Source: Alistipes sp.
GTDB taxonomy: Bacteria > Bacteroidota > Bacteroidia > Bacteroidales > Rikenellaceae
Direction of reading: 5' to 3'
NCBI GenBank assembly: GCA_017629145.1
Contig: JAGBXR010000014.1
Coordinates: forward strand, 1-49,260
Length of the DNA stretch: 49,260 nucleotides
A program made the position numbers and the translations under genes. Shown here piece by piece: positions 1 through 8,283 of the stretch. Below the pieces are notes generated by a model that saw only the letters and a program-made list of their open reading frames with translations, searched no databases and had not been told where the DNA came from. The first letter of the stretch is position 1, and each line of letters starts with the position of its first letter.

Positions 1-3
1 ACA

Positions 4-132
4 AATTTCTTGTCAGAAGGGCGCCGAGTGCTACACTCGGCAAAAATGGCGACGATGGGTAGTACTTGATGTACGTCCCATTGTCGCCATTTTTTGTTAG
101 GGGCCGCAATCGGCCCCTTATCACAAGAAATT
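4..132. repeat. Nested inverted-repeat cluster at operon end
   Basis: Four inverted repeats are stacked here. An outer 10-bp perfect pair (4-13 with 123-132) encloses three hairpins: 23-41 (8-bp stem, CTA loop), 42-94 (18-bp arms, one G.T pair, 17-nt loop) and 100-117 (7-bp stem, CAAT loop). The right outer arm covers the stop codon of the minus-strand phosphatase gene. The A and T tracts flanking the middle hairpin would let it end transcription in either direction. I read this as a terminator cluster; a structured small RNA is possible, but no promoter for one is seen. Confidence 0.7.
42..95. terminator. Bidirectional intrinsic terminator hairpin
   Basis: The left arm is 42-59 and the right arm 77-94, complementary over 18 bp with a single G.T pair. 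Five A at the left base and six T at the right give a U-tract whichever strand is read. It lies just downstream of the seven-gene minus-strand operon that ends at 131. Confidence 0.65.
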
Positions 133-667
133 ATCTTGAGGGTGTGCCTAATACACCCTGCAAATTCTTCGCCCATCGTCCCTGAACACGCAGTACCTGC
201 TCGACAATGTCGCGGACAGCACCTCTACCGCCGTCATACTCTGACACATAACGAGAGGCCTCGATAACCTCCATACAAGCATCGGCAGGACATACGGGGA
301 TGTCGACAAGACGCATACACTCCAGGTCGGGAATGTCGTCGCCCATATAGATAACCTCCTCGGGCGAGAGGTCGTAGTCGGCCATAAACTCCTTGATAGC
401 ATTGATCTTGTCCATACAGTCGAGGTACATACGCTCGACACCAAGCATCTCCAGACGGCGGCGAAGCATCTCGCCACGACCTCCCGAGATGACACAAATC
501 TTGTACCCTTCGCGGATGGCGTAGGCTATGGCGTAGCCGTCCTTGGCGTAGTAGCGACGGATGAAGTCGCCATCGGGTGTGGGTATGATACCTCCGTCGG
601 TCATCACACCATCGACATCAAAGACAAATGCTCTGACGCGCGCTATATCTTCTTTGAAATTTCCCAT
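131..667 (-). CDS. KdsC-like HAD phosphatase (3-deoxy-D-manno-octulosonate-8-P phosphatase family)
   Basis: A 178-residue protein with the compact HAD layout of KdsC. The nucleophile motif FDVDGVMTDG lies at residues 16-25, with Asp17 and Asp19 as nucleophile and acid/base. The Ser61 SGG motif II follows, and the metal motif GDDIPD is at 109-114. Known KdsC enzymes dephosphorylate KDO-8-P in the cytoplasm to give KDO for lipopolysaccharide, working as tetramers without a cap domain, and the length fits. The ATG at 667 overlaps the upstream DUF2520 gene by 25 bp, so translation is probably coupled. It is the last gene of the minus-strand operon, and its stop codon sits in an inverted repeat. 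Related HAD enzymes act on other sugar phosphates, so the substrate is inferred from the family. Confidence 0.88.
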   Translation of the reverse strand: MGNFKEDIARVRAFVFDVDGVMTDGGIIPTPDGDFIRRYYAKDGYAIAYAIREGYKICVISGGRGEMLRRRLEMLGVERMYLDCMDKINAIKEFMADYDLSPEEVIYMGDDIPDLECMRLVDIPVCPADACMEVIEASRYVSEYDGGRGAVRDIVEQVLRVQGRWAKNLQGVLGTPSR

Positions 668-1446
668 ATGCTTTCTGTTATCACGTTATAAATTCGTTGT
701 AGGTCGGGGTAGTGAACAAGAAGCTCGATATGCTTGTCGCACACCGCCCTGTCACCACGTATAGCAGGGCCTGTCTGCACGCTATGCGGATTGCCACTCG
801 CGATGGCCTTGCTCGCTGTCTCGGCAACCAATGGCGCGAGGAGCGAGAAGTCGAAGCCCTCGCCAGAGAGCATCTCGCCACCAAGCGTGTATAGGTGATT
901 TGTGAAATTGTTGACGATGACACCTGCAAGGTGCACCATACGTCGTCGCTCGGAGTTGGCTACAAGCACCCTTGAGGAGAGACGCGAAGCAAACTCCAGC
1001 AAGCGCTGCTCGAGGGTATCGTTGTCGGCCTCGACAAATATCGGTATGTCGGCAAAGCAAATATCGCGCCCTTTGCTGAAACTCTGAAAGGCGTAGAGCA
1101 CACCGCGTCGGTTCTCACGGTCGGCAATGACATCCATCGCCACACTGCCTGCCGTATGCACCACGATAGCCTCGGAGGGGAGGCGTAATTCACCACATAC
1201 CTCACCAATAGCTCTATCGCTTACGGCTACGATATAGAGGTCGGCAACAGCAAGTTCGCCATCAGCGCCACACCACTCCACGCCAGCAAGCTTGGCGAGA
1301 TCACGGCCACGAGCCTCATTACGCGCATATATCTGCACGAGTTCTATGCCCTCGGCTGCAGGTAACGCACGCGCATAGGCCTCGGCAACATTTCCCGAGC
1401 CCACAATCACGACACGCCACAAGGGTTGCTTCTTTGAGTTCATCAT
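643..1446 (-). CDS. Rossmann-fold and DUF2520 domain protein (putative NADP-dependent oxidoreductase)
   Basis: A 267-residue protein with a nucleotide-binding GSGNVA motif at residues 16-21, VSDRAI at 75-80 and HTAGS at 97-101. A helical C-terminal half carries the conserved QTGPAIRGD stretch. This is the layout of the Rossmann-like plus DUF2520 family, which resembles ketopantoate and pyrroline-5-carboxylate reductases. No substrate is established for the family to my knowledge. In Bacteroidota it is typically found beside KdsC-like phosphatases, as here. The first two codons are both ATG (1444-1446 and 1441-1443), and the start lies 1 bp beyond the stop of the methyltransferase gene, so the operon is tight. 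Cytoplasmic: no signal peptide or membrane segment. Confidence 0.85.
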   Translation of the reverse strand: MMNSKKQPLWRVVIVGSGNVAEAYARALPAAEGIELVQIYARNEARGRDLAKLAGVEWCGADGELAVADLYIVAVSDRAIGEVCGELRLPSEAIVVHTAGSVAMDVIADRENRRGVLYAFQSFSKGRDICFADIPIFVEADNDTLEQRLLEFASRLSSRVLVANSERRRMVHLAGVIVNNFTNHLYTLGGEMLSGEGFDFSLLAPLVAETASKAIASGNPHSVQTGPAIRGDRAVCDKHIELLVHYPDLQRIYNVITESIWEISKKI

Positions 1447-1447
1447 C

Positions 1448-2617
1448 CTATTCGGTTATGGGTGCGGCATCGAGCTCGACGACCCAGTTTTTGTTATCTA
1501 TTGTTGTTATAGCCACCATAGCCTCGCCACCGGGCTTCATACCCGAAGCCTTGCGCACAGCATCTATCGCAAGGCGACAGTCGCGCTTAAGAAGCTCGAC
1601 GCCAACGCCCTTGAAACGACGTTTCAGCTCGCGTGGATTGTATTGCTCGATGGCCTTTATGCGGTATGCGCGCACTGGGAGTGCCACATCGGGCATCTCG
1701 CGAGCAAAGGCATATCCGTTGTTGCTCCATATCGAGGCGTAGTCGCGTAGTGCCGCGATAGCTACACGTGCCTTCTGTAACGCCACATCGGGGATAAGCA
1801 TATAGCGCCACTCACCAGCCTCGAAGCTACCAGTCGAGGGTGCAGCCGCCATAGCTTCGGGCGCGAACTCCCACTCGCCAACACCCACCATAGCGATACG
1901 CAACAGATTGCGCTCGGCGGAGGTGTAGATGTTGACCTCCTTGCACTCGCCAGCAACCGACACCACCTCGACCTCGGCAGGCGAGCATAGGCGGAAAGCC
2001 TCGTCGCAGTCGAATAGTGGCGAGAGCTTCATCGCCACACGCTTAGACATAGTCCGAAGATGTGGGAGCAGCGAGAGCATATCGGGCGAACAATCCTCCA
2101 GACACACCATCTTACGACCATCCGACGAGCGGCGGTCGGGGTCTGCAAAGACCCAGTCGAAGTGCTCGTTGCTCGAAGCTACATACTCCTCCGAAGAGGC
2201 CGTAACAACCTCGACATTGTCGATACCGAGCAGCGACATATTGTAGCGCACTACCTCGGCGAGCACCTCATCGCGCTCGATGGCCACAACGCGCTCGAAT
2301 CTTCGCGATAGCGCCATAGCATCGATACCGAGGCCACAGGTTAGATCGAGCACCGAGCCGCCCGAGATGTGTTTACGCTCGGCACAATCCTCGCTCGAGC
2401 ACTGCTCGAAAGCGCGCGGAGGTATGATGCACCTCACGGCATAGAGGCTCGGCAGCTTGCGGCGTGCACGCTGCAGATACTTCACCTGTGTGGCTACAAG
2501 CGAGGCGCGCGGCACACGCTTATCGAGAGCTACGACCGAAGGGTCGCGCTCTATATTCTCGTCGATAGCACGGCGGACATCGTCGCTGCTCAATATGTCA
2601 AGCTCTTCAATTGTCAT
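1448..2617 (-). CDS. Class I SAM-dependent methyltransferase with THUMP-like/ferredoxin-like C-terminus (PG_1098 type)
   Basis: A 389-residue protein. SAM-binding motif I is DLTCGLGIDA at residues 91-100, the acidic end of the second strand is around 114-117, and a catalytic-type FADPDRR lies at 157-163. The N-terminal ~80 residues are helical and the C-terminal ~130 residues match the THUMP-like or ferredoxin-like part of the Porphyromonas PG_1098 group. The open frame extends further upstream, but that extension lies inside comEC and does not look like protein; ATG 2617 gives the family N-terminus and an 11-bp overlap with the comEC stop. Nucleic-acid (tRNA or rRNA) methylation is a reasonable guess from the fold, but the target is unknown. 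Confidence 0.82.
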   Translation of the reverse strand: MTIEELDILSSDDVRRAIDENIERDPSVVALDKRVPRASLVATQVKYLQRARRKLPSLYAVRCIIPPRAFEQCSSEDCAERKHISGGSVLDLTCGLGIDAMALSRRFERVVAIERDEVLAEVVRYNMSLLGIDNVEVVTASSEEYVASSNEHFDWVFADPDRRSSDGRKMVCLEDCSPDMLSLLPHLRTMSKRVAMKLSPLFDCDEAFRLCSPAEVEVVSVAGECKEVNIYTSAERNLLRIAMVGVGEWEFAPEAMAAAPSTGSFEAGEWRYMLIPDVALQKARVAIAALRDYASIWSNNGYAFAREMPDVALPVRAYRIKAIEQYNPRELKRRFKGVGVELLKRDCRLAIDAVRKASGMKPGGEAMVAITTIDNKNWVVELDAAPITE

Positions 2618-4136
2618 AACTACGAGACAAAGATACTCTTTTTTTTCGTTCTTTAGACCACACAACGAGGGTAATTGCTCCATAAAGCGCATAACATAGC
2701 GCAACACCCATATCATCGAGGCGGTACTCCATCGAGCACCACGCAGGTGCGGCAGCCAACTCGACGAGCCGGTTCTGCACGGCAGCAGCATAGTGCGCAA
2801 CGGTCATAAGCGGTGCGGCAAGCAGCGATGGAGGGAGCAGAGCAAGGATGCCACAGCTCACGATGATGTATGCAGTAAGGAGTGCCAGCGGTGTGATAGC
2901 AACACCGATGATGGGCACATTTCCAAAGCTATTGGAAATCAACGGCATAGTCCATAGCGTAGCGACAATGCCAACAACCATCGATGTGAACAGCATCGTA
3001 AGAGGGCCTCTGCCGAGAGCCACATATCTCACAATTGGCACAGCCCATAGCAGGATGCCGAAGACTGCCGCCGCAGAGAGCTGAAAACTTATATCGTGGA
3101 GGTAGTCGGGGTTGACCACAAGCATTGTGAAGATGGTGAATGCCAGAGCATTTATCGAGTTGTAGCGCGACGATGTGGCGCGCGACAGCTGGAGTATGGT
3201 CAGCATAATGGCGGCACGAATAACCGAGGGCGACATACCGCTCACAGCGGCATAAAGCCACAACACCGCAACAATGAGCAAGTTGGCTACGATATGTCCG
3301 CGATGTATAAGGCCGAGAGGTCTAAATAGCGTCATAGCCAACAGCACCACGATGCCGAGATGCAGACCCGAGACAGCCATAAGGTGTGCAAGGCCTGTTC
3401 GTGAATAGGCCTCGCGGAGTTCCGTCGAGAGCATCGAGCGCGAGCCGGCAACCATAGCCTCGATGGTGGCATAGGAGGTTGTATCTGCCACATAGCGGCG
3501 CAGCTTCTCGATAGCGCGCAGATGTAAACCTCGTGGTGTGTGGTGTTCGAGCGCTGAGATGTTGTAGTCGCCTATGCCGACACCTCCGCGATAGCCTCGG
3601 CGGTGCATAAGCTCATCGTACTCAACACTATGCGACAATCGTGACACAACAGGTGCCATAGCCTCGAAACTATCTCCCATAGCGACACTATCGCTCCTCA
3701 CCCACAGACGTACACGCTCATCGACACGATACCACTCTCCGCCATCCCTCCAGGCTATAACGCGGCCATCGGCAACGCGGTAACCATCGCGCTCGGCAAG
3801 TTCGCTCACGACCTCACCACGCAGTTCTATCGGTCTGTCGCAGGGCACATCGCACTCGTGGTAGTGTAGCTCGGCAACAACATAGCCAAGAAGCACGAGC
3901 GCAACAGCAGCATAACCCCACGCCACACCTCGCGGCAATAGTATCCACGCCACGATGCTCAACACCAAAAGCGCAGCGAGAGCCACGCCCAAGGGCATAA
4001 CGAAGCTATCGGCAACAAGGATACCCAGAAGAAAAGGGATGAGCACAACGAGCATAGGTACAGCGCGCAGACGCTGACCCAGTGCTGTTGTGCCCAGCCT
4101 CGTAGACCAACTATGCCAACGGACGGATGCGGACAT
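2607..4136 (-). CDS. comEC: ComEC/Rec2 family competence protein, short form without the metallo-beta-lactamase domain
   Basis: A 509-residue polytopic membrane protein. Two or three membrane segments lie at about 28-90, followed by a soluble OB-like DUF4131 section at about 100-220. The Competence domain carries the signature AVSGLHLG near residue 255 and a run of helices to about 490. ComEC forms the channel that passes single-stranded DNA into the cytoplasm. Many ComEC proteins carry a C-terminal metallo-beta-lactamase nuclease domain; this one ends right after the membrane helices with a basic tail. Short forms are common in Bacteroidota. The ATG at 4136 overlaps the neighbouring metallo-hydrolase gene by 26 bp; Met28 is another possible start. 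Natural competence is not demonstrated by this gene alone. Confidence 0.87.
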   Translation of the reverse strand: MSASVRWHSWSTRLGTTALGQRLRAVPMLVVLIPFLLGILVADSFVMPLGVALAALLVLSIVAWILLPRGVAWGYAAVALVLLGYVVAELHYHECDVPCDRPIELRGEVVSELAERDGYRVADGRVIAWRDGGEWYRVDERVRLWVRSDSVAMGDSFEAMAPVVSRLSHSVEYDELMHRRGYRGGVGIGDYNISALEHHTPRGLHLRAIEKLRRYVADTTSYATIEAMVAGSRSMLSTELREAYSRTGLAHLMAVSGLHLGIVVLLAMTLFRPLGLIHRGHIVANLLIVAVLWLYAAVSGMSPSVIRAAIMLTILQLSRATSSRYNSINALAFTIFTMLVVNPDYLHDISFQLSAAAVFGILLWAVPIVRYVALGRGPLTMLFTSMVVGIVATLWTMPLISNSFGNVPIIGVAITPLALLTAYIIVSCGILALLPPSLLAAPLMTVAHYAAAVQNRLVELAAAPAWCSMEYRLDDMGVALCYALYGAITLVVWSKERKKRVSLSRSYDN

Positions 4137-4836
4137 CGCACACCGACTTCAGACGCTCGGCCAAAGCCTCAACATCGGTAGGCTCCTCGACCTGGCCATA
4201 GTGATAGGGGTAGTAGATTTGTGGGCGGAGTGTCTCGACAGCCTCGACAGCCTCGTCGGGGGTCATCGTATATGGCTGATTAACACACACAAAGGCGATA
4301 TCGATACCCTTCAGCGCACGAAGCTCATCAGTTGGCTCGGTATCACCCGAGATGTAGATGCGCACATCGCCACCGAGCGTTACGACATAACCGCAATCTT
4401 CCCTCTCCTTGGGGTGGAACTGAAGCTGATGCTCCGAGGTGTTGTACGCAGCGACAGCATCGACACGAATGTCGGTAAATGGCTCGGCAACAGCACCAGG
4501 AAGCATCGTGTAGCAGTCGCCAGCAAAGTTCTCAGCCGAGGTCTTATCGCAGAGAATACGCGTATCGGCCTTCTGTAATGCCTCGATCGCTGCCATATCG
4601 AAATGGTCGTAATGCGAATGGGTAACCAGAATCATATCGGCCTTGGGGAGTTTTTCGTACTCGGCGTGACCCACAACGGGATCGACATAAATGAAGCGCT
4701 CCTCGAACTCGATAGCTATAGATGCGTGAGCAAAGAAATATAGGCGTAGCTTACGGCCATTAATAGTGAGTTCGTCACACGCATATTGAGGTGTTGCACT
4801 GCGTTTGCAACCGAAAAGTTTTGATAGAAATGACAT
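4111..4836 (-). CDS. MBL-fold metallo-hydrolase (UlaG-like)
   Basis: A 241-residue protein with the metal-binding motif THSHYDHFD at residues 72-80 (HxHxDH), a later SGDTEP metal ligand and a C-terminal YPYHYGQ histidine region. This order matches the UlaG-like group of the metallo-beta-lactamase fold, which hydrolyses varied phosphate and lactone esters; the substrate cannot be told. ATG 4836 begins the family-like sequence and lies 13 bp after the hydrolase stop, whereas the frame upstream is inside that gene. The N-terminus reads as LFGC at residues 7-10, which faintly resembles a lipobox, but Phe at -2 and a very short n-region argue against it. It sits directly upstream of a comEC that lacks its own MBL domain. 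Confidence 0.82.
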   Translation of the reverse strand: MSFLSKLFGCKRSATPQYACDELTINGRKLRLYFFAHASIAIEFEERFIYVDPVVGHAEYEKLPKADMILVTHSHYDHFDMAAIEALQKADTRILCDKTSAENFAGDCYTMLPGAVAEPFTDIRVDAVAAYNTSEHQLQFHPKEREDCGYVVTLGGDVRIYISGDTEPTDELRALKGIDIAFVCVNQPYTMTPDEAVEAVETLRPQIYYPYHYGQVEEPTDVEALAERLKSVCDVRIRPLA

Positions 4837-4849
4837 AGATATAAGGGCT

Positions 4850-5809
4850 TTATAAGTTAGTAATAAATTCCGAAATTTCATCCGCAAGTCCCTCGGTAAG
4901 AGGCATATTCTGATTGGTGTAGACACTCATAAGCTGTTCTACCCTATCGCTCGACGGAGCATCCTTGAGCACGTGACACATTTTCTCGAAGTTGCGATAA
5001 CGCACGCTCTTCATTGCATCAACAAGACGTTCGCCATTATCCACCGAGACCTGCACATCGCGACCTCCCGTCACCACAAACGTAGGAAGCGATGAGCGCG
5101 CAGCAACCTCCACCGGAATAAACTGCATACTGCTGATGAGGTAGGGCTGCACCGAGGGGTGGAAGAGCGACATAAGCTCCCTGGGAACACGATCCTCGGC
5201 CACAAGCACACCGCGCTTAAGCTGGTTGATGATGTTCGTAGCGGTGATCATAAGTCCCATATAGCTGGGCATAAGCTGTGCCGAGAGCTGCGTGATAAGT
5301 ATCTCATCCATAGCGTATCCAGGAGCGCAGAGCAACACAAGGCCGTCGACGGCAATATCCTCCCTGTGCTCCAGGGCCTGGGCAATGCTTCCGCCCTCGC
5401 TGTGTCCAGCGACCACCACACGTTCGTAGCCTCTGTCGCGCAGATAGGCAACACAAGCCGCAGCATCGTCGACCATATCGCCAAAGAGCACATCGTTGGG
5501 CGAGCCGCTGTTCAGCGTGCTGGCCGCTATGCCTCGTTTATCGTAGCGTAGCACAGCATAGCCACGCTCGACAAGCTCGTCCGAGAGCATCTTGTAGCAG
5601 TAGGTAACAAGACCAAGACCCGAGTTACCGTTGCGGTCGGTTGGGCCCGAGCCAGCGATGATTAGCACCGCCGTAGAGCTTCCGCCCTCGGGCTGCGCAA
5701 GCGTAGCCGCGAGCTTACCCCACTCGCGCTCAATAGTCACCTCCTCGCTTGCGGCAAAGGCCGATAGTGAGGCGAACATAAGGAACAAAACCAAACAAAG
5801 CTTTTTCAT
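4850..5809 (-). CDS. Secreted alpha/beta hydrolase
   Basis: A 319-residue protein with a clear signal peptide (MKK, hydrophobic core, Ala-X-Ala cleavage near residues 18-21), so it is probably periplasmic. The nucleophile elbow GHSEGG places Ser137, the oxyanion strand carries GSGPTDRNGN at 53-62, the acid is in GGRDVQV and the histidine in MCHVLKD. This is the canonical order of the serine hydrolase (S9/DLH-like) fold. The substrate is unknown; esterases and acyl hydrolases of this type are common in gut Bacteroidota. ATG 5809 is 12 bp after the xerD stop, so it is the second gene of the minus-strand operon. Confidence 0.85.
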   Translation of the reverse strand: MKKLCLVLFLMFASLSAFAASEEVTIEREWGKLAATLAQPEGGSSTAVLIIAGSGPTDRNGNSGLGLVTYCYKMLSDELVERGYAVLRYDKRGIAASTLNSGSPNDVLFGDMVDDAAACVAYLRDRGYERVVVAGHSEGGSIAQALEHREDIAVDGLVLLCAPGYAMDEILITQLSAQLMPSYMGLMITATNIINQLKRGVLVAEDRVPRELMSLFHPSVQPYLISSMQFIPVEVAARSSLPTFVVTGGRDVQVSVDNGERLVDAMKSVRYRNFEKMCHVLKDAPSSDRVEQLMSVYTNQNMPLTEGLADEISEFITNL

Positions 5810-5821
5810 ATTACCCGATTT

Positions 5822-6727
5822 TTATATTTCCAAATCCGAAAATCCATCCTCGACAACACGTCTTAAATGCGTACGGTCGAGATGCGTGTATACCTCGGTT
5901 GTCGAGATACTCTCGTGGCCGAGCAGCTCCTGCACCTGACGGATATTGGCCCCACCCTCGAGCAGATGCGTGGCATAGGAGTGGCGCAGCGTATGGGGAC
6001 TTATCTGCTTGTCGACACCGGCCTCGAGTGCCGCACGTTTGATGATGTTGAAGACCATAACACGCGTAAGAGGTTTGCCTCGGTTGTTGAGGAAGAGCAC
6101 CGCCTCGGAGGGTCGACAGGGACGGCGAAACTCCATATAGAGTTGTATCTTGTCGCGCGCTGCCGAGCTTATAGGCACTATACGCTGCTTGTCGCCCTTA
6201 CCCACAATGCGTATGACACCCTCGCCAAAGAAGAGGTTGTCGACACGCAACGACGTAAGCTCCGAGACACGTAGACCGCAAGAATAGAGCACCTCGACGA
6301 TAGCACTATCGCGACAACCCTTCGACGTGGTGATGTCGAACGTCGCAAGCATCGCATCGATATCCTCGAGCGAAAGCGTATCAGGAAGCAGGCGCTGCGC
6401 CTTGGGCGAAGAGACAAACTCGGTGGGAAGTTGCTCGACACGATCTTCAAAGAGGAGGAAGTTGTAGAAGCTCTTTATGCCACTCAAACGGCGCGCCTGC
6501 GAGGCGCTGCTGCGCTTAAGAGTGTAGAGCCACTCCATAAATCGCTCGATCATAAGCTGGTCGACAGCCTCGGGAGCAACATCGAACTTGCGCAGTATGA
6601 AGTGCGTAAACTCCTCCAAATCACGCATATATGCCGCAATAGTATTATCCGACAGGCGCTTCTCCAAAGATATGTATCTATGATAGCGGGCTTTAATTTT
6701 ATCCCACTTTTTAGCATTATCTGTCAT
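5822..6727 (-). CDS. xerD: Tyrosine recombinase XerD
   Basis: A 301-residue site-specific recombinase. The SAM-like core-binding domain covers about 1-100 and the catalytic domain 115-301. The catalytic set is visible: Arg153 in GLRVSEL, the lysine of GKGDKQR near 177, His245 and Arg248 in HTLRHSYATHLL, His271 in LGHES, and nucleophile Tyr280 in TTEVYTH. XerD with XerC resolves chromosome dimers at dif. The length and lack of nearby integrase-type cargo favour the housekeeping enzyme over a mobile integrase. An in-frame extension to 6811 exists, but ATG 6727 gives the usual N-terminus. First gene of the seven-gene operon; no dif-like site was recognised in the window. Confidence 0.9.
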   Translation of the reverse strand: MTDNAKKWDKIKARYHRYISLEKRLSDNTIAAYMRDLEEFTHFILRKFDVAPEAVDQLMIERFMEWLYTLKRSSASQARRLSGIKSFYNFLLFEDRVEQLPTEFVSSPKAQRLLPDTLSLEDIDAMLATFDITTSKGCRDSAIVEVLYSCGLRVSELTSLRVDNLFFGEGVIRIVGKGDKQRIVPISSAARDKIQLYMEFRRPCRPSEAVLFLNNRGKPLTRVMVFNIIKRAALEAGVDKQISPHTLRHSYATHLLEGGANIRQVQELLGHESISTTEVYTHLDRTHLRRVVEDGFSDLEI

Positions 6728-6735
6728 ATTATCGT

Positions 6736-6743
6736 TATCTTTG
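6736..6743 (+). promoter_or_regulatory. Candidate -7 element upstream of prmA
   Basis: TATCTTTG matches the Bacteroidota TAnnTTTG box exactly and lies 85 bp before the prmA start. No good TTTG is seen 19-20 bp upstream (only a T-run near 6708-6712). The 100-bp gap is shared with the divergent xerD operon, for which a poorer box (TATCTTTA, minus strand, 6747-6754) exists. Confidence 0.4.
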
Positions 6744-6828
6744 TGGTAAAGATACAAAAATTTTACATAATATCGTCCTGTCAAGAGATATTTCTCTTTA
6801 CAACACGACAATATTTATTCAGAGAGCT

Positions 6829-7674
6829 ATGAAGCGATATACCGAACTTACGCTACACTGCCCCAACGAGGAGGCAACCGAGATTGCAACAGCCTTCCTG
6901 GGCGACTACCCATTCGAGACCTTCGATACGGAGGCGAGCGACGACGAGTGGATACTCCACGGCTACATACTTAGCAACGAGTGGCCCGAGATACGCGACG
7001 AGGCATTAGCACTTGTCGAGGAGTATGCCACAGCTATCGAGGAGCGCGAGATCGAGGATCGCAACTGGAATGCCGAGTGGGAGGCATCGAGCCTTGTGTG
7101 TGTCGACGTCGAGGGACTTATGGTCATCCGACCTGCACACTGCCCTCCACCTGCAGACAGCAACATTATCGACATTGTGGTGGCTCCACAGATGTCGTTC
7201 GGCTCGGGACAGCACCACACGACACGTCTTATGTGCCGACTCATACACACCCATACCGAGGGTGGTCGTATGCTCGACGTGGGATGCGGAACGGGCGTTC
7301 TGTCAATCGCAGCACTTAAGTGTGGCGCCGAGCACGCCACAGCCGTAGATATCGACCCCTGGTCGGTAGAGAGCACTCGCAATGCCGCACAACTCAACAA
7401 CCTCGAGAGCCACATCGAGCCTGTGCTCGGTACGGTAGAGGCTATCGAAGGCGAGAGTTATAGGCTCATCGCGGCCAACATTATGCGCAACATCCTCATC
7501 CAGGATATGTCGCGCTACAACGCTGCGCTACTCCCCGGAGGCAAGCTACTTCTGAGTGGTTTCTTGGAGGAGGATCACGCCGCAGTGCGTGCCGCAGCCG
7601 AGGAGCAGGGGCTCTGCGAGATTGAGGTATTGAACAGCGGAGGCTGGGTAGCCTCGGCATATATTAAGAAGTAG
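6829..7674 (+). CDS. prmA: Ribosomal protein L11 methyltransferase
   Basis: A 281-residue SAM-dependent enzyme. The N-terminal ~90 residues form the substrate-recognition domain, then MSFGSGQHHTT at 122-132, motif I LDVGCGTG at 149-156, an acidic VDIDPW and the NIMRNIL motif. This order is characteristic of PrmA, which trimethylates lysines and the N-terminus of ribosomal protein L11 in the cytoplasm. The usual family form reads GTGxHxTT; here it is GSGQHHTT, still within family variation. ATG 6829 is divergent from xerD, and the stop is followed after 3 bp by the WbqC-like gene. Confidence 0.93.
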   Translation: MKRYTELTLHCPNEEATEIATAFLGDYPFETFDTEASDDEWILHGYILSNEWPEIRDEALALVEEYATAIEEREIEDRNWNAEWEASSLVCVDVEGLMVIRPAHCPPPADSNIIDIVVAPQMSFGSGQHHTTRLMCRLIHTHTEGGRMLDVGCGTGVLSIAALKCGAEHATAVDIDPWSVESTRNAAQLNNLESHIEPVLGTVEAIEGESYRLIAANIMRNILIQDMSRYNAALLPGGKLLLSGFLEEDHAAVRAAAEEQGLCEIEVLNSGGWVASAYIKK

Positions 7675-7677
7675 TCT

Positions 7678-8283
7678 ATGAAGTGGATTTTACCATTGCA
7701 GTATTTTGGCTCGACGGAGTATTGGGCAGCCATCGTTCAGGGTGGTGAGAATGTGGTCATCGACCTCGGCGAGAACTACGTGAAGCGCTCGGAGCGTAAC
7801 CGCACAACGATTCTTGCTTCGGAGGGCACGTTGCAACTATCCGTACAGCTTGCCCACGCCAACCGTCCACGCCAGCCTATGCGCTCGATGCTTATCGACT
7901 ACTCGAAACGCTGGCAGCATCAGCACCGCATAGCCATCGAGTCGGCATACCGCTCATCGCCCTACTACGACCACTATGCACACCTCATCGAGTCGCTATA
8001 TACCGAGCCGTGGGAGCGACTCATCGAGCTCAATCTTGCAACGCTCAAGGCTGTTTGCAAAGCGCTGAAGATTAGCCCACCACAAATTTCGGAGGAGTAT
8101 GTAAAAGCAAGCGACGAGGATATCGACCTGCGCGATAAAAAAAGAGGCTCGACATTTGTTGCCGAGCCCTATATTCAGGTATTTTGTGACCGTCTGCCCT
8201 TCGAGCCAAACCTCTCGATTCTCGATCTGCTGATGTGCGAAGGCCCCGAGGCTATCAACGTATTACGTCGCTCGAAACTCTAA
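7678..8283 (+). CDS. WbqC-like family protein
   Basis: A 201-residue protein whose start (LPLQYFGSTEYWAAI) and the segment from about 40 to 140 (MRSMLIDYSKRWQHQH, RSSPYYDHY) match the WbqC-like family. Members occur in O-antigen clusters and widely in Bacteroidota; some are proposed to act in amino-sugar acylation, but no activity can be claimed here. It starts 3 bp after prmA, so the two are probably one transcript. The last 29 bp overlap the convergent GH2 gene, and no terminator separates them. Confidence 0.8.
   Translation: MKWILPLQYFGSTEYWAAIVQGGENVVIDLGENYVKRSERNRTTILASEGTLQLSVQLAHANRPRQPMRSMLIDYSKRWQHQHRIAIESAYRSSPYYDHYAHLIESLYTEPWERLIELNLATLKAVCKALKISPPQISEEYVKASDEDIDLRDKKRGSTFVAEPYIQVFCDRLPFEPNLSILDLLMCEGPEAINVLRRSKL

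Noticed and set aside
4807-4836. Lipoprotein signal on the MBL-fold hydrolase
   Set aside because: LFGC is only 10 residues from the start, with Phe at -2 and almost no hydrophobic core.
5822-6727. XerD-like gene as an integrase of a mobile element
   Set aside because: No direct repeats, tRNA gene or mobile cargo nearby; it is embedded in a housekeeping operon with standard length.
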